DNA from: Chitinophagaceae bacterium
Lineage (GTDB): Bacteria; Bacteroidota; Bacteroidia; Chitinophagales; UBA10324
Length of the DNA stretch: 64,000 nucleotides
Assembly (NCBI GenBank): GCA_947474435.1
Contig: CANJII010000010.1
Coordinates: 1 to 64,000, forward strand
Reading direction: 5' to 3'
Translations under genes and position numbers: made by a program
Shown here: in pieces, positions 19,130-27,744 of the stretch
How the letters are laid out: the number at the start of each line of letters is the position of its first letter
Position numbering within the stretch: position 1 is the first letter of the stretch
Notes under the pieces: generated by a model
Seen by the model: only the letters and a program-made list of their open reading frames with translations
Database searches by the model: none
Told to the model about the DNA's origin: nothing

Positions 19130-20012
19130 ACTTTTTTTAATTCTCTATTCGTTCGTCTCAACTTTTGCAAGTGCACAGGAGCTTAATTGTTCTGTTCAGG
19201 TAATTACCCCACAATTGCAAAACGCTGAACGGACAATTTTTGATAACATGCAAAAAACCATAACTGAGTTCATGAATAACCGGAAATGGACCAGCGATAC
19301 TTATTCACAAAGCGAACGGATTGAATGCAGCTTTTTAATTACAATAACTAAAGAACTTGGAGCTGATAAATACCAGGCGCAAGCAACCATACAATCGAAT
19401 CGGCCTGTGTTTAATTCCGGATACAATTCCACACTTTTTAATTGGGTTGATAAAGACTGGACGATTGAATACGCACAATATCAAACACTGGACTTTAATG
19501 AAAATGCTGTTACAAGCGAATTGAGTTCGCTTCTTGCTTATTACGCCTATATCGTTATTGGTTTGGATTACGATTCATTTTCGCCAAAAGGCGGAACACC
19601 ATATTTTGCAAAAGCTCAGAATATTGTGAACTTAAATTCAAATGCAGTTACTAAGGGATGGAAGGGAACAGAACTACGAAATAAATATTGGTTAGTTGAA
19701 AATTTAATGAATACAAAGTACGACAACGGCCGCACCGCCATATATAAATATCATCGGGATGGAATGGATAAAATGTATGAAGACATTGAAAATGGCCGAA
19801 AATCAATCCTCACAGCTTTCAGTTTATTGGATAAAATGAATCAGGATAATCCGAACAGTATGTTCATTCAGCTTTTCTTTACAGCAAAAGTTGATGAGAT
19901 AGTAAATATTTTTTCTCAGGCGCCACCAATTGAAAAAACTCAGGCAATCAATCTTGTATCAAAAATGGATGTTGCCAACTCAAGTAAGTATCAGAAAATC
20001 TTGAAGCAATAG
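19122..20012 (+). CDS. porD: Type IX secretion protein PorD (DUF4835)
   Basis: 296 residues from the ATG at 19122. An in-frame ATC-to-ATG extension to 19083 is rejected because it would precede the signal peptide and overlap coaBC further. The signal peptide ends about residue 19 (FASAQ). The body matches the DUF4835 family: a mature N-terminus with L.C.V.V..P..Q, then NRPVF.SGYNSTLFNW and GLDYDSFSP.GG. PorD is required for T9SS function in Porphyromonas gingivalis; its mechanism is not well defined. It ends the bamD-rpoZ-coaBC-porD operon, overlapping coaBC by 8 bp. In many Bacteroidota recN follows this gene; here it does not. Confidence 0.92.
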   Translation: MRKLFLILYSFVSTFASAQELNCSVQVITPQLQNAERTIFDNMQKTITEFMNNRKWTSDTYSQSERIECSFLITITKELGADKYQAQATIQSNRPVFNSGYNSTLFNWVDKDWTIEYAQYQTLDFNENAVTSELSSLLAYYAYIVIGLDYDSFSPKGGTPYFAKAQNIVNLNSNAVTKGWKGTELRNKYWLVENLMNTKYDNGRTAIYKYHRDGMDKMYEDIENGRKSILTAFSLLDKMNQDNPNSMFIQLFFTAKVDEIVNIFSQAPPIEKTQAINLVSKMDVANSSKYQKILKQ

Positions 20013-20476
20013 TTTGTTTATTTCAAAAAAAAATATTTCCGGTGAAAACATATTTTCATAAGAAAATAATTTCCTCCTTTCGATTCGTATTTCGAATTTC
20101 ATGATGTTGTTTTTAAATATAATTCCGGCTCGACTCCTCGGCTGATTGATTCAAGATTACAAAGACAAAATCATTTATGATTTATGTATTCAAAGTCATT
20201 CGAAAATTCTCGTTAATGATGATTCTGAATTCAATGTGCTTAAAAAATTCAAACGCCCCGAAATAATTATGATGAGCACAACCGAATTTTTGGAAAGTGT
20301 TTAAGCAGGAAAATTAAATCCTCAGTAAATTTAAAGCGAGAAATCGGCTTGCATTAAACAACTTTCAGCGTCCCTCTTCCAACCATCAGTCCTCAATATC
20401 AGCAAGCCGGAATATCCACACCGGAACTTGAATACACTTTTCGTGATGTGTTGTTCGTTCAGATATTTTTACCGCG
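20013..20476. other. 464-bp gap with decayed coding remnants
   Basis: No intact gene. The left third is AT-rich. A PIN-toxin-like C-terminal fragment lies at 20146-20304. A second short open stretch (about 20358-20480) runs into the start of the double Ddl gene with an ATGA overlap and contains GISTPELEY. The region looks like the residue of genes lost after the porD operon. Confidence 0.5.
20146..20304 (+). pseudogene. C-terminal remnant of a PIN-domain toxin
   Basis: About 52 codons, open after a TGA at 20143 and ending at TAA 20302-20304. The peptide reads like the end of a COG1569-type PIN toxin: KILVNDDSEFNVLKKF corresponds to the family's D.LVTGD.DLL.LK.F strand and acidic residues, and STTEFLES to the terminal SP.EFLE. 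The N-terminal two-thirds of the domain, the other catalytic acids and a start codon are absent, and no antitoxin partner is visible. If correct, this is a dead toxin-antitoxin fragment. The match is by eye only. Confidence 0.4.
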
Positions 20477-23167
20477 ATGAATAAAATCAGAATCGGAATT
20501 TTTTTTGGTGGCAGCTCACGCGAGCGCGAAATATCATTTGCCGGAGGCAGAACAGTTTACGACAATCTTAATAAATCCATTTTCGAACCTGTTCCAATTT
20601 TCATTGACAGCTTTCACAATTTGATTCTGCTCGACTGGCAATACATTTATAAAGGAAGCATCCGCGATTTTTATCCTTCTGTAAATTTTATTCCAACTAC
20701 CAAACATCCCTTCCAGGTATATATTGAATCGTTAGGGAAATTGCCTCGCGAAAAACAAGATGAAATTATTTCAACAGTAGGAAAAAAAATTCTTCCGAAC
20801 GAACTTAACTCCATTATTGATTTTGCTTTTCTCGCACTGCATGGTTCGTATGGCGAGGACGGAAGTATACAAGGCATTCTTGATTTTTATCAGATACCAT
20901 ATTCAGGTTCCGGCATTCTTCCTTCGGCAATCGGCATTAACAAAGCATTTCAGAAGCACATGATGAACGAAGGTGGTTTTACTCCCACCCGTTTCAAAAC
21001 TGTTACACGCGAGGAGTGGCTGCATAGTGTTAAAAATTCCCTCATCGAAAAAAGTGTTACAGCAGTCGGATTGCCGTTGGTTATTCGCCCGGCTAATCAG
21101 GGTTCATCCATTGGTGTTTCCATCATTCACGAAAAAGATTTTGCTTTAATCACAAAAGCCATTGATAAAGCATTTTTCTTTTTTGAATGGAATGCTACTG
21201 ATTGGAAAAAGAAAAACGAGGAAGAAAAAATAACTTTCTTAAATAACCTGTGTGATATACGGGAGAATGTGGGATTGCCATTGCGTGTAAACGGGAAAAC
21301 ATATTTTCATCCTGAAGAATTATTTCAGTTGTTTGAAAAATCTGTTGCAGAAAATATTTCACAATTAATTCTTGAAGCTGATGATGCAGAGATTGAAATT
21401 CTGATTGAAGAATTTATTGAAGGAAAAGAATTTTCGTGCATCGTTGTGGTTGACGAAAAAAATAATCCTGTTGCCCTTCCGCCTACTGAAATTGTAAAAG
21501 GAAAAGAAGTTTTTGATTACCGTTCAAAATACCTCGCCGGACTTTCGCGAAAAATAACCCCCATACAAATTCCCGACGAACAAATTGAAGCCATTCGAAA
21601 AGAGTGCGAAAAACTTTTCAGTTTTTTCGGTTTTCATGTTTATGCTCGAATTGATGGGTTCATTCGCCCCGATGGAAAAATTATTCTCAACGACCCGAAC
21701 ACAACAAGTGGCATGTTACCCTCTTCGTTTTTCTTTCATCAGGCGGCAGAGATTGGTTTAAATCCTTCGCAGTTTCTTTCGTTCATTATTCACACCAGTG
21801 TGCGAGAGCGCATGCGCTCGAATGTGCGACCTGCGATTTACGAACCACTGTTACAGCGACTCAATAATGGAATTGATAAACTATTACAACACGCAGAAAA
21901 CAAAATCCGAATTGCAGTTATTCTCGGCGGCTATTCCACCGAGCGCCACATCAGTGTGGAGAGCGGACGAAATATATTCGAAAAGCTCGCCAGCTCCGAT
22001 AAGTACCAACCTATTCCTGTTTTCCTTACTGGTAATAATGAGCAACACCAACTTTACCAGATTCCGATTAATCTTTTATTGAAAGATAATGCCGATGACA
22101 TTCGTGAAAAGATTCAGCACTTTTCATTTCATCCTGTGATTGAAAAAATAAAAGCACAGTGCAAAAACATCACACAAAAATTTTCTTCCAGCAATTATTT
22201 ATTTGTTCCGAAACAACTTCCATATGCTGAATTGCCCAATGAAGTGGAAGGAGTTTTCATTGCATTGCATGGTCGCCCGGGCGAAGATGGCAGTGTGCAA
22301 CAGCAGCTGGAAAAAGTCGGATTGCCATACAACGGCAGTGGAGTTTCTTCTTCGCAAATCACCATCAATAAATTTAACACCAACCAATTACTGTTACAGC
22401 ATGGTTTTCACGAAGCGCTGCAATCTCTTGTTTATAAAAATGATTGGAAGGCAAGCGAAGAAAAATTTATTGATGCCATTCTTGCCAAACATAAATTGCC
22501 CATCATCACCAAGCCCGTGGATGATGGTTGCAGCAGTGCCGTAAAAAAAATAAAAACGCGCGACGAGTTAATCGCTTTCAGTCGACTGATGTTTCGTGAT
22601 CAGGAATTGCTGAATACAAATGAAGCTGTTACACTTCACCTGAAGCCGAAAGAAGAGTTTCCGCGCAAAGAACAATTTTTAGTGGAAGATTTAATTGCTG
22701 CTAATGGTGCTAAACATTTTTTAGAAATCACTTGCGGAATGCTCACTCATCACAACGATGACGGAACAATTTCCTATGAAGTATTTGAACCAAGCGAAAC
22801 ACTTGCAATTGCTGATGTGCTTTCGCTCGAAGAAAAATTCTTAGCGGGCGAAGGACAAAATATAACTCCCGCTCGATTCGGAAAATCAAAAGAAGAATAC
22901 ACAAAAATTGCAGCTCAGGTAAAAACAGATCTGGAAAAAGCAGCGCGGCTTTTAAATGTACAGGGCTACTGCCGCATTGATGCATTCGTTCGCATTGATG
23001 CAAACCTCAATGCCGAAACAGTGGTGATAGAAGTTAATTCTCTTCCGGGAATGACACCTGCCACCTGTATTTTTCACCAGGCAGCTATCAATCATTACAA
23101 GCCGTATGAATTCATTGATAAAATTTTAGAATTCGGGCGGACTAAGAAGGTTGCTGTGGTTGTGTAA
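20477..23167 (+). CDS. Double-length D-alanine-D-alanine ligase (two fused Ddl units)
   Basis: 896 residues in one unbroken frame, about twice the usual Ddl length. Two complete Ddl-like ATP-grasp units are joined at about residue 474. Ddl makes D-Ala-D-Ala for peptidoglycan precursors in the cytoplasm. Unit 1 has GGSSREREIS (catalytic Glu16), LHGSYGEDGSIQG, the GSS loop (Ser210), FDYRSKY (Tyr348) and metal ligands in NDPN (Asp406, Asn408, where Glu is usual). Unit 2 has GGYSTERHIS, LHGRPGEDGSVQ and intact EVNSLPGM (Glu852, Asn854). However, Cys685 replaces the loop serine, and Leu784 replaces the catalytic tyrosine. Unit 2 may be regulatory, degenerate or specific for something else. The convergent neighbour is an M15-like peptidase. 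Confidence 0.9.
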   Translation: MNKIRIGIFFGGSSREREISFAGGRTVYDNLNKSIFEPVPIFIDSFHNLILLDWQYIYKGSIRDFYPSVNFIPTTKHPFQVYIESLGKLPREKQDEIISTVGKKILPNELNSIIDFAFLALHGSYGEDGSIQGILDFYQIPYSGSGILPSAIGINKAFQKHMMNEGGFTPTRFKTVTREEWLHSVKNSLIEKSVTAVGLPLVIRPANQGSSIGVSIIHEKDFALITKAIDKAFFFFEWNATDWKKKNEEEKITFLNNLCDIRENVGLPLRVNGKTYFHPEELFQLFEKSVAENISQLILEADDAEIEILIEEFIEGKEFSCIVVVDEKNNPVALPPTEIVKGKEVFDYRSKYLAGLSRKITPIQIPDEQIEAIRKECEKLFSFFGFHVYARIDGFIRPDGKIILNDPNTTSGMLPSSFFFHQAAEIGLNPSQFLSFIIHTSVRERMRSNVRPAIYEPLLQRLNNGIDKLLQHAENKIRIAVILGGYSTERHISVESGRNIFEKLASSDKYQPIPVFLTGNNEQHQLYQIPINLLLKDNADDIREKIQHFSFHPVIEKIKAQCKNITQKFSSSNYLFVPKQLPYAELPNEVEGVFIALHGRPGEDGSVQQQLEKVGLPYNGSGVSSSQITINKFNTNQLLLQHGFHEALQSLVYKNDWKASEEKFIDAILAKHKLPIITKPVDDGCSSAVKKIKTRDELIAFSRLMFRDQELLNTNEAVTLHLKPKEEFPRKEQFLVEDLIAANGAKHFLEITCGMLTHHNDDGTISYEVFEPSETLAIADVLSLEEKFLAGEGQNITPARFGKSKEEYTKIAAQVKTDLEKAARLLNVQGYCRIDAFVRIDANLNAETVVIEVNSLPGMTPATCIFHQAAINHYKPYEFIDKILEFGRTKKVAVVV

Positions 23168-23274
23168 AAAATAAAAATAAGTAATCCGTCTGTTACTCTT
23201 TGATTGTGCACCATTTCTATAAATGCTGCTATGTGTTGTCTGTGAATACTATTAAAATAAATCACCAACAAATG

Positions 23275-23940
23275 TTATAACAAATCTTTCCAGTTTTTAA
23301 ATTCAACATGCACATGCGAAGCTTCATTAAAAACCAATGATGCTCCAAGTTCCTTGCTTATTCGCGTAGTTTCTAAATTATTTCCTCCAATATCAAGCGC
23401 ATAACCAGTGCCGTGCTTGCTGGTACCCGGAGCTGCCAATGGAGCTACAGCAAGCCACCACATTTTTTCATCCTTTGGCGGATTCGATTTTTTTGAAGCC
23501 GTTACCACCTTTGATTTTGTAAGAACTGATTCAAAATCAATTTTTGATTGCTTAATAATTTTATGTCGTGCAATAATCTGTGCTTCGGAACTATTATCTT
23601 TTGTTTGTCCAACCTGTTTATCTAATCTGTAACCTGTAAGCGGCGTGGGAGTGTTTTGATACAACGCATTTTCTATCGCTGTAGCAGCCCTGTAAAATTT
23701 ATCATCCAATCCTTCAATTTCAAAGAACTCATCAAGTTTAGAAGCCAGTAAATCAAAGTGGTAATTTACTTTCCAAAACTGATCGCTGTTATCGAGATAA
23801 CCGGCAAGACAATAACATTCTTTAGGATAATAATTAAATACTGCATCAATTATTTTCGTGGTGATATCAATTTCTTTAACCGCCGGTTTAACAAAAGTCT
23901 GACGAGTGTGCTGTTTAAGTTCTGGAAGTTTAATTGCCAT
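23275..23940 (-). CDS. M15-like D,D-peptidase family protein
   Basis: 221 residues, no signal peptide. The C-terminal third carries SKHGTGYALDI, which fits the zinc-binding SxHxxGxAxD motif of M15 (VanY/VanX-type) peptidases, and SHVHVEF, which fits their final HxH. These enzymes cut D-Ala-D-Ala or related peptidoglycan bonds. The N-terminal 150 residues are not recognisable. The lack of a signal peptide suggests action inside the cell (as VanX does) or an unusual export route. It is convergent with the double Ddl gene and divergent from the PASTA gene. The family call rests on two short motifs, so I am only moderately sure. Confidence 0.65.
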   Translation of the reverse strand: MAIKLPELKQHTRQTFVKPAVKEIDITTKIIDAVFNYYPKECYCLAGYLDNSDQFWKVNYHFDLLASKLDEFFEIEGLDDKFYRAATAIENALYQNTPTPLTGYRLDKQVGQTKDNSSEAQIIARHKIIKQSKIDFESVLTKSKVVTASKKSNPPKDEKMWWLAVAPLAAPGTSKHGTGYALDIGGNNLETTRISKELGASLVFNEASHVHVEFKNWKDLL

Positions 23941-24240
23941 TTTGGTTTAGAATTTTTTTTGTCCCGATTCGATTGGAACCGAAACATTGCGCTCACAAAA
24001 TAATTAAAAACAAAATTGCCAATCGAAATATTAATATTTTTTTTTATTTCCGGGACAAAATCAACTTGTTTTTCTTCGATTACCTATTGTTTAAAGCAAC
24101 TTCATGCAATGTATAAACGCTAAGGGTTTTCTCAGTTAAAAAAATAGGCGCAATTTATTTTATACAACATCATACACATGAGGGTATAACACTAATTATT
24201 TTATTAAATAAAATTTCAGACTTTAGCCGCCGCAATCATT
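23941..24240. other. 300-bp divergent gap with nested inverted repeats
   Basis: Between the divergent M15-like and PASTA genes. No coding sequence seen. TTTTGTCCCG (23957-23966) is inverted at 24051-24060 (CGGGACAAAA), and CGATTGG (23970-23976) at 24019-24025 (CCAATCG). The outer and inner arms are nested. The rest is AT-rich, and no TAnnTTTG element is clear. Confidence 0.5.
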
Positions 24241-25041
24241 ATGTGGCAATTTCTTAAAAGCAGAATTTTTCTTTACAACATACTTGGCGCTATCGCTGTT
24301 TTCATCATAGTGTTCTGGCTTGGCACATCAGCGCTTAACAGTTACACTCGACACGGCGAAACCATTACTGTTCCTGATTTGTCGGGAATGACTTTTGAAA
24401 AAGCAAAACAAATTTTATCAGACAGGAATTTGGAAATTGCCATAGCCGATTCAGCTTTCAACGATAAGAAACCAAAGCTGGCAGTGCTGGAGCAAAATCC
24501 GGGTGCCAATTCAAAAGTTAAAGAAGGAAGAACCATTTACTTAACTGTAAATGCAAAAATTCCACCCCAAGTAAAAATGCCTGACCTCACTGATAACTCA
24601 TTGAAGCAGGCACAAATGATTTTGGAAAATATTGGTTTACGGGTTGGTCAGTTAATTTATAAACCGGACTTAGCACAGAATGTTGTGTTAGACTGGATGT
24701 GCCGAGGGCGACACATTACCATTGGCGATAACATAAAAAAAGGATCAACCATCGATTTGATTTTAGGTGATGGATTGGGGAACACTGAAGTGGAAGTGCC
24801 TGAATTGATTGGTCACACTTTGCGTGAAGTGAAATTTATTTTGGATGCATCTTCCTTAAACCTTGGTGCAGTGATAGCTGATAACACTGTTCGCGGCGAT
24901 TCGTTGAATGCAATTGTTTACAAGCAAACACCCTCGCCGATTGATACTGATAATAAATTAAATCTGGGTGAAGCAGTGGATGTTTATATCACTTTAGATC
25001 AATTCAAATTAGATACCCCGGAAGAAGAAGAAATAAAATAA
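24241..25041 (+). CDS. PASTA domain-containing membrane protein
   Basis: 266 residues. A short cytoplasmic N-terminus, one membrane helix (about 12-32) and three PASTA domains follow: about 42-110 (VPDLSGMTFEKAKQIL), 112-180 (MPDLTDNSLKQAQMIL) and 184-256 (VPELIGHTLREVKFIL). PASTA domains bind peptidoglycan stem peptides or beta-lactams and are usually found on penicillin-binding proteins and Ser/Thr kinases. Here there is no kinase or transpeptidase domain, a type common in Bacteroidota. The protein would be anchored in the inner membrane facing the periplasm. Its location beside the Ddl and M15-like genes fits a cell-wall role; that is inference. Confidence 0.9.
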   Translation: MWQFLKSRIFLYNILGAIAVFIIVFWLGTSALNSYTRHGETITVPDLSGMTFEKAKQILSDRNLEIAIADSAFNDKKPKLAVLEQNPGANSKVKEGRTIYLTVNAKIPPQVKMPDLTDNSLKQAQMILENIGLRVGQLIYKPDLAQNVVLDWMCRGRHITIGDNIKKGSTIDLILGDGLGNTEVEVPELIGHTLREVKFILDASSLNLGAVIADNTVRGDSLNAIVYKQTPSPIDTDNKLNLGEAVDVYITLDQFKLDTPEEEEIK

Positions 25042-25147
25042 TTCAATGCTATTTCAATCGTTGATATTTCTTTTGCTGAACAAACAATTTTTTAAACACA
25101 TTTGAGTTTCATTGTTTCAATTACTGATGTAACAAATAATTTTCCTG

Positions 25148-26980
25148 ATGCAAAAACTCACCATTCACATTTCACTTTTCACTTTTCTTTTATTTCTGAA
25201 CATTCATTCTTCGGCACAGGAGGTAATAAGTGAATTAAAATATAACAGCGCATTAGTTTTTGAAAAGCAGCAGTCAAAATTTCGCTCAACAGATACTTTG
25301 CAACTCCCTTTTGTTGATGATTTTTCGTACTCGCTTTTAGATCCGAATCATAAATATCCCGATCAGAATTTGTGGTTGGATATAGATTGTTTTGTAAATA
25401 CAACTTACCCAATTCTTCCACCATCCATTGGTGTTGCAACATTTGAAGGGTTGAATGAATATGGAATTCCATACGATACTTCCGGTGTGGTTCAGCAAGC
25501 CGGAGCCGATACCTTAACATCTCATGCCATTCACATGGAAACACACTCATCGGGTGATTCGGTTTACCTGAGTTTTTTTTATGAGAAAAAAGGACTTGGA
25601 GATTTTCCGAATGTTGGCGATAAACTTTTTTTAGAATTTAAAAGGAATGATGGCACCTGGAACGAAGTATGGTTTATGGATGGAGATGCAAGTGCACCAA
25701 CAGTTATAAAATTTAATCAGGTTATGATTCCCATTATTGATGCTGCATATTTCTTTAATGGTTTTCAATTCCGTTTCAGAAACATTGCAACCACTGCTGG
25801 CAACAACGATCACTGGCATGTTGATTATGTGAGGTTGAATTCAGGAAGAAATTATGCTGATACCTTATTGCAGGATGTTGCTGCCGTTTACACGCCAGGT
25901 ACGATTTTAAAAAATTATGAGTTCATGCCTTGGACTCAATTTAGGAATAATCAGGCAACTGAATTAGCTATTAATCTCCCATTTATAATCCGAAACAATA
26001 ATGATGTTACGATGAATACTGCCATTCAATATTTTTCAGATGAAGTATTTAGTAGCTCCAATGTTTTTACAAGTTCACTAACAGCAATTAATTTTGCAGC
26101 ATCATCAGTTTTAACACAATCAAATCCAACTTTCCCGATTGGTGTTACTCCTCCGGTCGACAGTGCTTTGATAATTCTTAATTGTAAAGCAACCACGACT
26201 CCGGATGACCTGAGACGAAACGATTCAGCCTATCGCATTCAACCATTTTATAATTATTATGCGCACGATGATGGCAGTGCAGAGAAAGCTTACGGATTAA
26301 ACATTGCTGGAGGAAGAACTGCTGTGAAGTATAATTTAAATGTTCCGGATACTTTGCGCGCAGTTCAATTTCATTTTGCTCACATTGATGCTGACATCAG
26401 TGATAAATTCTTTTCCATTATGGTTTGGAAATCGTTGGTGCCAAATGAGCAATTGATTTACGAACAGGATTTTTTACACCCAACTTACATTGATAGTATA
26501 AATGGTTTCGCCACTTATATTCTTGATACGCCTAAAGCAATTACCGATACATTTTACATTGGTATGCTGCAATCGTATGCAAATTATTATTATGTGGGAT
26601 TAGATAAAAATACCGACTCACATTTGAATTCTTACTTCAATGTAGGCAATGGCTGGCAGCAATCTTCTTATGCAGGTTCTTTAATGATTCGCCCTGTAGT
26701 AGGAGCAAAGCTTCCATACACTACAGTACAAAATATTTCAGCCAATACAATTTCAGTTAACTGTTATCCGAATCCAACAGCTGATTTTTTACATGTAAAT
26801 GTTAGTGGTGTGAAACATGCTGAACTATTTATTACTGACCTTCTGGGAAGATCCATTCAAACTTCTGAAGGATCAGATGAAAATATTTTTGTTGGAAATC
26901 TTTCGCAAGGAATGTATTTGCTAACTGTGAAAGACAAACAAAGCAGACAATCATTCACCACCCGTTTTATAAAATTGTAA
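25148..26980 (+). CDS. T9SS type A sorting domain protein, function unknown
   Basis: 610 residues. Signal peptide about 1-24 (ending SSAQ), a long beta-rich body without a domain I can name (it contains the DDGSAE.AYG.N segment often seen in secreted Bacteroidota proteins), and a C-terminal type A sorting domain from about 533 (NCYPNPTADFLHVNV, then GMYLLTVKD). It is predicted to be exported by T9SS to the surface or medium. The codons for residues 5-14 of the signal peptide are a period-7 repeat. It ends three bases before the rhodanese ATG, so the two are likely co-transcribed. Confidence 0.85.
   Translation: MQKLTIHISLFTFLLFLNIHSSAQEVISELKYNSALVFEKQQSKFRSTDTLQLPFVDDFSYSLLDPNHKYPDQNLWLDIDCFVNTTYPILPPSIGVATFEGLNEYGIPYDTSGVVQQAGADTLTSHAIHMETHSSGDSVYLSFFYEKKGLGDFPNVGDKLFLEFKRNDGTWNEVWFMDGDASAPTVIKFNQVMIPIIDAAYFFNGFQFRFRNIATTAGNNDHWHVDYVRLNSGRNYADTLLQDVAAVYTPGTILKNYEFMPWTQFRNNQATELAINLPFIIRNNNDVTMNTAIQYFSDEVFSSSNVFTSSLTAINFAASSVLTQSNPTFPIGVTPPVDSALIILNCKATTTPDDLRRNDSAYRIQPFYNYYAHDDGSAEKAYGLNIAGGRTAVKYNLNVPDTLRAVQFHFAHIDADISDKFFSIMVWKSLVPNEQLIYEQDFLHPTYIDSINGFATYILDTPKAITDTFYIGMLQSYANYYYVGLDKNTDSHLNSYFNVGNGWQQSSYAGSLMIRPVVGAKLPYTTVQNISANTISVNCYPNPTADFLHVNVSGVKHAELFITDLLGRSIQTSEGSDENIFVGNLSQGMYLLTVKDKQSRQSFTTRFIKL
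25160..25187 (+). repeat. Period-7 repeat inside a signal-peptide coding region
   Basis: Four heptamers ACCATTC, ACATTTC, ACTTTTC, ACTTTTC encode part of the signal peptide (IHISLFTF) of the T9SS protein starting at 25148. Same family as the islands at 36251 and 44333. Confidence 0.6.
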
Positions 26981-26983
26981 TTG

Positions 26984-27289
26984 ATGGCTGATATAACAAT
27001 TGAAGAATTAAAAGAACGAAAAGATAAAAACGAAAATCTCATTGTGCTCGATGTTCGTGAAGAATGGGAGTTCGATGAATTTAATATCGGAGGAAAATTA
27101 ATCCCGCTTGCAACTTTGCCCGGAGCATTGGAAGAATTATCAGATCATAAGAATGATGAAATAATTGTTCATTGCAAATCAGGGAAACGAAGCGCGAATG
27201 CACAGGCATACATGAAGCAACAAGGTTTCACCAATGTGCGCAACCTTATTGGCGGCGCCGATGCATGGAAAGCGAAGTTTGGTTATTGA
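26984..27289 (+). CDS. Rhodanese-like domain protein
   Basis: 101 residues, a single rhodanese domain. IVLDVREEWEFDEFNI is the conserved N-terminal part, and HCKSGKRSANA is the active-site loop with catalytic Cys64 that would carry a persulfide. HIGGAD-like text appears as NLIGGADAWK at the end. Such single-domain proteins transfer sulfur or have redox roles in the cytoplasm. I took the ATG at 26984 over the TTG directly before it. The gene starts three bases after the T9SS gene's stop codon and is followed 15 bp later by a DCC-family gene, so the three may form one transcript. Confidence 0.9.
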   Translation: MADITIEELKERKDKNENLIVLDVREEWEFDEFNIGGKLIPLATLPGALEELSDHKNDEIIVHCKSGKRSANAQAYMKQQGFTNVRNLIGGADAWKAKFGY

Positions 27290-27304
27290 TTTATAAATTT
27301 CAAA

Positions 27305-27727
27305 TTGAATATTCCAGACAATCAGAATTTTTCTTCACCAATAATTATTTATGATGGTGTTTGTCATTTATGTAACAGCGGTGTGAATTTTATTCTGAAA
27401 CACGATCGCAAAAAAATATTCCGATTCGCCCCATTTCAAAGTTCGTTTGCAAAAAATTTATTGAAAGAAAACAATGAATCGGAAAATATTGGTGACACAT
27501 TTATTTTAATTCACAATGGAAAATTATTCAACCGTGCTGATGCTGCATTAAAAATTACAATGCTGCTCGGCGCTAAATGGAAATTTTTTTATCCATTGTA
27601 TTTGTTTCCGAAATTTATTCGCAATGGATTTTATAATATCATTGCACGCAATCGTTACAAATGGTTTGGCAAAGCTGATACCTGCGTGATGCCATCACCT
27701 GAAATTCAGGAGCGATTTATTTTGTAA
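27305..27727 (+). CDS. DCC family thiol-disulfide oxidoreductase (DUF393)
   Basis: 140 residues. YDGVCHLCN (Cys20 and Cys23) is the signature of the DCC/DUF393 family, followed by the family's F.F.PFQS and R.DA...I segments. These small proteins are predicted thiol-disulfide oxidoreductases, but biochemical data are sparse. No in-frame ATG exists before the motif, so TTG at 27305 is the only reasonable start; a stop codon lies just upstream. It lies between the rhodanese and thioesterase genes with short gaps on both sides. Confidence 0.85.
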   Translation: MNIPDNQNFSSPIIIYDGVCHLCNSGVNFILKHDRKKIFRFAPFQSSFAKNLLKENNESENIGDTFILIHNGKLFNRADAALKITMLLGAKWKFFYPLYLFPKFIRNGFYNIIARNRYKWFGKADTCVMPSPEIQERFIL

Positions 27728-27744
27728 AAAGAAAAAATTTAAAA

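Noticed and set aside
20477-23167. Two separate ddl genes with a missed stop codon between them
   Set aside because: The frame is continuous through the junction at about residue 474, with no stop codon or frameshift; it reads as a true fusion.
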